From assembly GCF_019145475.1 (NCBI RefSeq), contig NZ_JAHTKI010000008.1, forward strand, positions 124,001 to 188,000: 64,000 nucleotides of DNA, in the 5' to 3' direction. Shown piece after piece: positions 60,159 to 64,000 of this stretch. Numbering within the stretch: position 1 is the stretch's first letter; each line of letters starts with the position of its first letter. The translations under genes were made by a program, and so were the position numbers. The DNA comes from Pseudomonas botevensis (GTDB taxonomy: Bacteria > Pseudomonadota > Gammaproteobacteria > Pseudomonadales > Pseudomonadaceae). The notes below the pieces were generated by a model. The model saw only the letters and a list, made by a program, of their open reading frames with translations. It was not told the DNA's origin and did not search any database.

Positions 60159-60461
60159 ATGAACCTCAACCTCGACGAAATAATAAAAGCCCTGGCGCAC
60201 CCGGTACGGCGAGACATCCTGCACTGGCTGAAAGACCCCACCGTCGAATTTCCCGACCAGTCCCACAGCAATGAGCACGGCGTCTGTGCCGGGCAGATCG
60301 ACCAGCGTTGCGGCCTGTCGCAATCCACGGTCTCGGCCCACCTGGCAACCCTGCAACGCGCTGGCCTGGTCAGCAGCCGCAAAGTCGGCCAATGGCACTT
60401 TTTCAAACGTAACGAGGACGTGATCCAGGCGTTCCTCAGCACCCTCAGTGAAGAGCTCTGA
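60159..60461 (+). CDS. ArsR-family transcriptional repressor
   Basis: A 100-residue winged-helix regulator: IIKALAHPVRRDILHWLKDP at the N-terminus and the recognition helix in CGLSQSTVSAHLATLQRAGLVSSRKVGQWHFFKRN. The only cysteines are in the loop GVCAGQIDQRCGLS, and the usual ELCVCDL metal site is absent, so it may sense an organic electrophile rather than a metal. It is followed 33 bases later by an MFS gene and then an ene-reductase gene, which it most likely represses. Confidence 0.92.
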   Translation: MNLNLDEIIKALAHPVRRDILHWLKDPTVEFPDQSHSNEHGVCAGQIDQRCGLSQSTVSAHLATLQRAGLVSSRKVGQWHFFKRNEDVIQAFLSTLSEEL

Positions 60462-60494
60462 CCCTTAACGTCAGCCAGCCAAAAGGATTAAACG

Positions 60495-61661
60495 ATGCCC
60501 CTCTCGCTTCTCATACTCGCCTTGAGCGCCTTCGCCATCGGCACCACCGAGTTCGTCATCATGGGCCTGCTGCCCGATGTGGCGGCCGATCTCGGGGTGT
60601 CGATTCCCGGTGCCGGCTGGCTGGTGACCGGTTACGCCCTGGGCGTGGCCATCGGTGCACCGTTCATGGCCATGGCGACCTCGAAGCTGCCGCGCAAGGC
60701 CGCCCTGGTCGCGCTGATGGGCATCTTCATTATCGGCAACCTGCTCTGCGCCATCGCCAGTGACTACAACGTGCTGATGCTGGCCCGGATCGTCACCGCC
60801 CTCTGCCACGGCGCCTTCTTCGGCATCGGTTCGGTGGTGGCGGCAAGTCTGGTGCCGGCCAACAAACGCGCGTCGGCCGTGGCGCTGATGTTCACCGGCC
60901 TGACCCTGGCCAACGTTCTCGGCGTGCCGTTGGGCACTGCGTTGGGGCAGCAGGAAGGCTGGCGTTCGACTTTCTGGGCAGTGACCGTGATCGGTGTGGT
61001 TGCGTTGATCGGCCTGATCCGTTTCCTGCCAGCGAAACATGATGAGGAAAAACTCGACATGCGCAGCGAGCTGGCGGCCCTCAAGGGCGCCGGGATCTGG
61101 CTGTCGCTGAGCATGACGGTGCTGTTCGCCGCGTCGGTCTTCACCCTGTTCACCTACGTCGCGCCGCTGCTCGGGGAAGTGACTGGCGTCTCGCCCCGTG
61201 GCGTGACCTGGACCCTGATGCTCATCGGCCTGGGCTTGACCGTCGGCAATATCATCGGCGGCAAAATGGCTGACAAAGGCCTGGCCGCAACGCTGATCGG
61301 CGTGTTCATCGCCATGGCCGTGACCTCCACCGTACTGAGCTGGACCAGCGTTGCGCTGATTCCCACCGAAATCACCCTGTTCCTCTGGGCCACCGCGTGT
61401 TTCGCCGCGGTGCCGGCCCTGCAGGTCAACGTCGTGACCTACGGCAAGGACGCACCGAACCTGGTTTCGACCCTGAACATCGGCGCATTCAACGTCGGTA
61501 ACGCCCTGGGCGCCTGGGTCGGCGGCAGCGTCATCGCCCACGGCTATGGCCTGACCAGCGTGCCGCTCGCCGCCGCCGTTCTGGCGGTGCTGGCCCTGCT
61601 GGTGACCCTGATCACTTTCCGTCAGAACGGCAATGCCGCGCTGGCTTCTGCTACTCACTGA
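60495..61661 (+). CDS. MFS transporter, DHA1/AraJ-like exporter
   Basis: A 388-residue, 12-span major facilitator of the DHA1 drug-efflux group. It has FAIGTTEFVIMGLLPDVAADLGVSIPGAGWLVTGYALGVAIGAPFMA (spans 1-2 and loop 2-3) and ALCHGAFFGIGSVVAASLVP, typical of AraJ/YdhP-like exporters. It lies between an ArsR repressor and an Old Yellow Enzyme-type reductase, so it probably exports the compound sensed by the repressor or its reduced product. Confidence 0.92.
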   Translation: MPLSLLILALSAFAIGTTEFVIMGLLPDVAADLGVSIPGAGWLVTGYALGVAIGAPFMAMATSKLPRKAALVALMGIFIIGNLLCAIASDYNVLMLARIVTALCHGAFFGIGSVVAASLVPANKRASAVALMFTGLTLANVLGVPLGTALGQQEGWRSTFWAVTVIGVVALIGLIRFLPAKHDEEKLDMRSELAALKGAGIWLSLSMTVLFAASVFTLFTYVAPLLGEVTGVSPRGVTWTLMLIGLGLTVGNIIGGKMADKGLAATLIGVFIAMAVTSTVLSWTSVALIPTEITLFLWATACFAAVPALQVNVVTYGKDAPNLVSTLNIGAFNVGNALGAWVGGSVIAHGYGLTSVPLAAAVLAVLALLVTLITFRQNGNAALASATH

Positions 61662-61692
61662 TTCATTCAATAACTCACGAGGGTTGTATTTC

Positions 61693-62742
61693 ATGGCAAC
61701 TATTTTCGATCCGATCAAACTGGGCGACCTCGAGCTGTCCAACCGCATCATCATGGCGCCGCTGACCCGCTGCCGCGCCGACGAAGGCCGCGTACCCAAT
61801 GCGCTGATGGCCGAGTACTACGTGCAACGCGCCTCCGCCGGCCTGATCCTCAGCGAAGCCACTTCCGTGACCCCGATGGGCGTCGGCTACCCGGACACCC
61901 CCGGCATCTGGTCCAACGATCAGGTACGTGGCTGGACCAACGTGACCAAAGCCATCCACGCCGCCGGTGGCAAGATCTTCCTGCAACTGTGGCACGTCGG
62001 ACGTATTTCCCACCCGTCGTACCTGAACGGTGAAGCGCCGGTCGCCCCAAGCGCCCTGCAACCCAAAGGCCACGTCAGCCTGGTGCGTCCACTGGCCGAC
62101 TACCCGACGCCACGCGCTCTGGAAACCGCTGAAATCGCCGACATCGTCGACGCCTACCGCACCGGTGCCGAGAACGCCAAGGCCGCCGGTTTCGACGGCG
62201 TGGAAATCCACAGCGCCAACGGTTACCTGCTCGACCAGTTCCTGCAAAGCAGCACCAACCAGCGCACCGACAACTACGGCGGCTCCCTGGAAAACCGTGC
62301 CCGCTTGTTGCTGGAAGTGACCGACGCGGCCATCGACGTCTGGGGCGCCGGCCGTGTCGGCGTACACCTGGCGCCACGCGCCGACTCCCATGACATGGGC
62401 GACGACAACCTGGCCGAGACCTTCACCTACGTCGCTCGCGAACTGGGCAAGCGCGGCATCGCGTTCATTTGCTCCCGCGAAAAAGAAGGCGCCGACAGCC
62501 TCGGCCCACAATTGAAAGAAGCGTTCGGTGGCGTGTACATCGCCAACGAGCGTTTCACCAAGGACAGCGCCAATGAATGGCTGGCCAGCGGCAAGGCCGA
62601 CGCCGTGGCATTCGGCGTACCGTTCATTGCCAACCCGGACCTGCCGGCGCGCCTGAAGGCCGATGCGCCGTTGAACCAGCCGCACCCGGAAACGTTCTAC
62701 GGCAAAGGCCCGGTCGGCTACCTCGACTACCCGACGCTGTAA
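61693..62742 (+). CDS. xenB: Old Yellow Enzyme-family ene-reductase (XenB/NemA type)
   Basis: FMN-dependent NAD(P)H reductase (349 residues) of activated alkenes, nitro compounds and N-ethylmaleimide. FDPIKLGDLELSNRIIMAPLTRCRA is the FMN-binding N-terminus; QLWHVGRISHPSYL and EIHSANGYLLDQFLQSSTNQRTDNYGGSLENR are family signatures. The pattern is close to xenobiotic reductase B of P. fluorescens as remembered; NemA is the alternative name. ATG 61693 follows GAGGG. It is the third gene of the ArsR-MFS unit and is followed by a strong terminator. Confidence 0.92.
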   Translation: MATIFDPIKLGDLELSNRIIMAPLTRCRADEGRVPNALMAEYYVQRASAGLILSEATSVTPMGVGYPDTPGIWSNDQVRGWTNVTKAIHAAGGKIFLQLWHVGRISHPSYLNGEAPVAPSALQPKGHVSLVRPLADYPTPRALETAEIADIVDAYRTGAENAKAAGFDGVEIHSANGYLLDQFLQSSTNQRTDNYGGSLENRARLLLEVTDAAIDVWGAGRVGVHLAPRADSHDMGDDNLAETFTYVARELGKRGIAFICSREKEGADSLGPQLKEAFGGVYIANERFTKDSANEWLASGKADAVAFGVPFIANPDLPARLKADAPLNQPHPETFYGKGPVGYLDYPTL

Positions 62743-62760
62743 CCTTTAGTTAGTTGTAAC

Positions 62761-62797
62761 AAAAGGCCCCGACTCGCAAGAGCCGGGGCCTTTTTTA
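62761..62797 (+). terminator. Rho-independent terminator after the ene-reductase gene
   Basis: AAAAGGCCCCG, a loop of about 12, CGGGGCC and a T-run of six; strong and nearly symmetrical. Confidence 0.95.
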
Positions 62798-62905
62798 TTA
62801 GTTATAAAAAACACTCAACGACATAAACCATTACACACCTCGCATGCAAACAAACTTGAGCACTGTTACTTTTAAAACTTACCAACCCAGCACAGAGATT
62901 TTTTC

Positions 62906-63547
62906 ATGGATGATATAGAAAGCTTCATTTCCGGCATTTCGAGCACAGAAGATAAAAGTTACATAGACCGCGCAAGAGAATACTTGTCCGGATTAAACAA
63001 AGATGAGCTCAAAGAGTTCCTGGAAAAGCACAGGCATGTGGAAAGATTCAATGCAAATGCCGAAAAAGCTGCAAAAGAGCAGCCGATCCAATGGAACCCC
63101 GTCAGTAAGATGACCAATGAAACCGGCGTTCTGATCTATATCTACAACACCACCCGAGAAAACTTCTCCCTGACCAAAGCCAGTTGGGACAGCAGTCAGC
63201 TGCCGCTGAAGGAGTTTGATCTCGGCGCGGGCGACTATACGTCATTCATACTTCGCGATGATCGACTCAGACGTATCAGCAACGCAAAGTCTATATTTCG
63301 CAGTTCGAAAATAAAACATGAATTTACTTATAAAAGCGCTGAAAGAGCCTTCACATTCTCAACAGAAGCACAACTCTATCTGCGTTACGAACCGTTGGCT
63401 TTTGGTAATACTACAACGGTGTCACGACAATACAACACGCGGTCGACCGGAAAGACCGAGCTTTTGTGCAGCACCGAGTTGACACAACGCCAAAATACTT
63501 CGCCTTATAGTTACGCCATGAAGATCGTAATCCGCGAAGCAAACTGA
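62906..63547 (+). CDS. AT-rich orphan protein, unknown function
   Basis: A 213-residue cytosolic protein with no recognised domain. Residues 1-60 are charged and helical (DRAREYLSGLNKDELKEFLEKHRHVERF); residues about 65-213 look beta-rich with alternating hydrophobic residues (TGVLIYIYNTTRENFSLTKASWDS, FDLGAGDYTSFILRDDR, AQLYLRYEPLAFG), like a beta-sandwich of the kind seen in some toxins and lectins; this is only an impression. The gene and its flanks are clearly AT-richer than the surroundings, suggesting recent acquisition. The ribosome site is weak. The 3' side carries a hairpin. Confidence 0.75.
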   Translation: MDDIESFISGISSTEDKSYIDRAREYLSGLNKDELKEFLEKHRHVERFNANAEKAAKEQPIQWNPVSKMTNETGVLIYIYNTTRENFSLTKASWDSSQLPLKEFDLGAGDYTSFILRDDRLRRISNAKSIFRSSKIKHEFTYKSAERAFTFSTEAQLYLRYEPLAFGNTTTVSRQYNTRSTGKTELLCSTELTQRQNTSPYSYAMKIVIREAN

Positions 63548-63566
63548 AGCGCACGTTTTTTTCACC

Positions 63567-63593
63567 AGCAAGCGCCCTGACAAGGCGCTTGCT
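63567..63593. other. Perfect hairpin after the orphan gene
   Basis: AGCAAGCGCC, loop CTGACAA, GGCGCTTGCT: a 10-bp perfect stem 20 bases after the orphan gene stop. The T-run lies before the stem, not after it, so it is not a standard terminator. The remaining 63,595-63,784 shows no gene. Confidence 0.6.
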
Positions 63594-63784
63594 GTGCATG
63601 GAGAAATTGACTGCCGGATCAACCAAGGGAAGATATACAAAATCCCTACAAAATACGTAGCTCGCTATGTTTCAACTCGAACCGCAGCGGTATATAAAAG
63701 CATCCCATTGCAGCGGGGCGAGCGAACAGGGATCTTCATTCGCCTCCATCATCGACACAAACTGATCCAATTACGTATTTTGTT

Positions 63785-64000
63785 TCATTTGCGCAGGCTG
63801 GGGCTCAAGCGCAGCATATCCAGCCCGGTTTCGACCCAGCGCTCGGCTTCGGCGTGCAGTTCAAAGCTGTCAGGCACCAACAGCCAGCCGTACAACAGGC
63901 CATCGATGTACGCGTGAATGCTGATGGCCGCGCGGGCAGTGTCGAGATCCGCCGGCAACTGGCCGCGATTCACGGCGTTGCGCAAGGTCAAGCCGATACG
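63785..64000 (-). CDS. TetR-family regulator (TtgR/AcrR-like), C-terminal part
   Basis: The last 71 residues of a TetR-family repressor whose DNA-binding half lies beyond the right edge. The visible end, [45 protein letters not shown], closely resembles the ligand-binding C-terminus of efflux-pump repressors such as TtgR, EmhR or AcrR. If so, an RND efflux operon should lie divergently just outside the window. Only the C-terminus is seen, so the exact member is not named. Confidence 0.8.
   Translation of the reverse strand, partial: RIGLTLRNAVNRGQLPADLDTARAAISIHAYIDGLLYGWLLVPDSFELHAEAERWVETGLDMLRLSPSLRK

Overview
This window is a chromosomal segment of a fluorescent pseudomonad (Pseudomonas fluorescens group). 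The evidence is the algU-mucA-mucB-mucD stress locus, a phaG-type transacylase gene, olsBA, an OpdH/TctCBA tricarboxylate locus, P. fluorescens-type REP palindromes (GGGAGCGGGCTTGC class) and generally high GC. Gene density is high, most genes look intact, and there is no prophage, insertion sequence, integron or CRISPR array. Only the two end genes (mucD at the left, a TetR-family regulator at the right) are cut by the window.

Left third (1-22,500), mostly core genome. The envelope-stress operon algU-mucA-mucB-mucD reads leftward from an AlgU-type promoter at about 3,000-3,027; there is no mucC between mucB and mucD. Next come nadB, the ygfX/sdhE pair, ygfZ and an HDOD protein. A citrate/tricarboxylate locus follows: the TctDE two-component system diverges from an OprD-family porin, TctC, TctB, TctA and an AbrB-family membrane protein. 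Three tandem 11-bp repeats in the divergent gap look like the TctD binding site. Then come ung, an enoyl-CoA hydratase-family hydrolase, two tyrosine-rich lipoproteins, a diguanylate cyclase, a small cysteine-rich protein, an RsuA-type pseudouridine synthase, phaG and tRNA-Gly(CCC).

Middle (22,500-45,300), more accessory. It holds a HicAB toxin-antitoxin pair with its promoter, a DUF6124-type gene with a strongly foldable RNA leader, trans-aconitate methyltransferase, two tandem AidA/PixA-like proteins, small stress proteins (DUF4142, KGG), a PAS-GAF-GGDEF cyclase, a compact leftward run ending in fosA, and an organic-acid cassette (LysR, class III CoA-transferase, HMG-CoA lyase family, MFS transporter). 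The most unusual locus is 39,741-42,630: a SIR2-like DUF4917 protein convergent with an AT-richer gene encoding a TIR domain fused to a right-handed beta-helix. Both families can carry NAD-cleaving active sites, and the expected residues are present. An XRE-cupin regulator then diverges from a class II aldolase and a DHDPS-family aldolase.

Right third (45,300-64,000) is largely housekeeping and envelope functions: YegP, a PfpI/DJ-1 protein, an EamA transporter, a methyltransferase, lemA with two TPM-domain genes, bglX, clsB, a YceI protein, a serine hydrolase, ornithine-lipid synthesis (olsB-olsA), acpH, an ArsR-MFS-ene-reductase unit with a dyad-rich control region, an AT-rich orphan gene, and the C-terminal end of a TtgR/AcrR-like TetR regulator.

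All functional calls rest on reading the sequence and remembered family features; no database search was possible.
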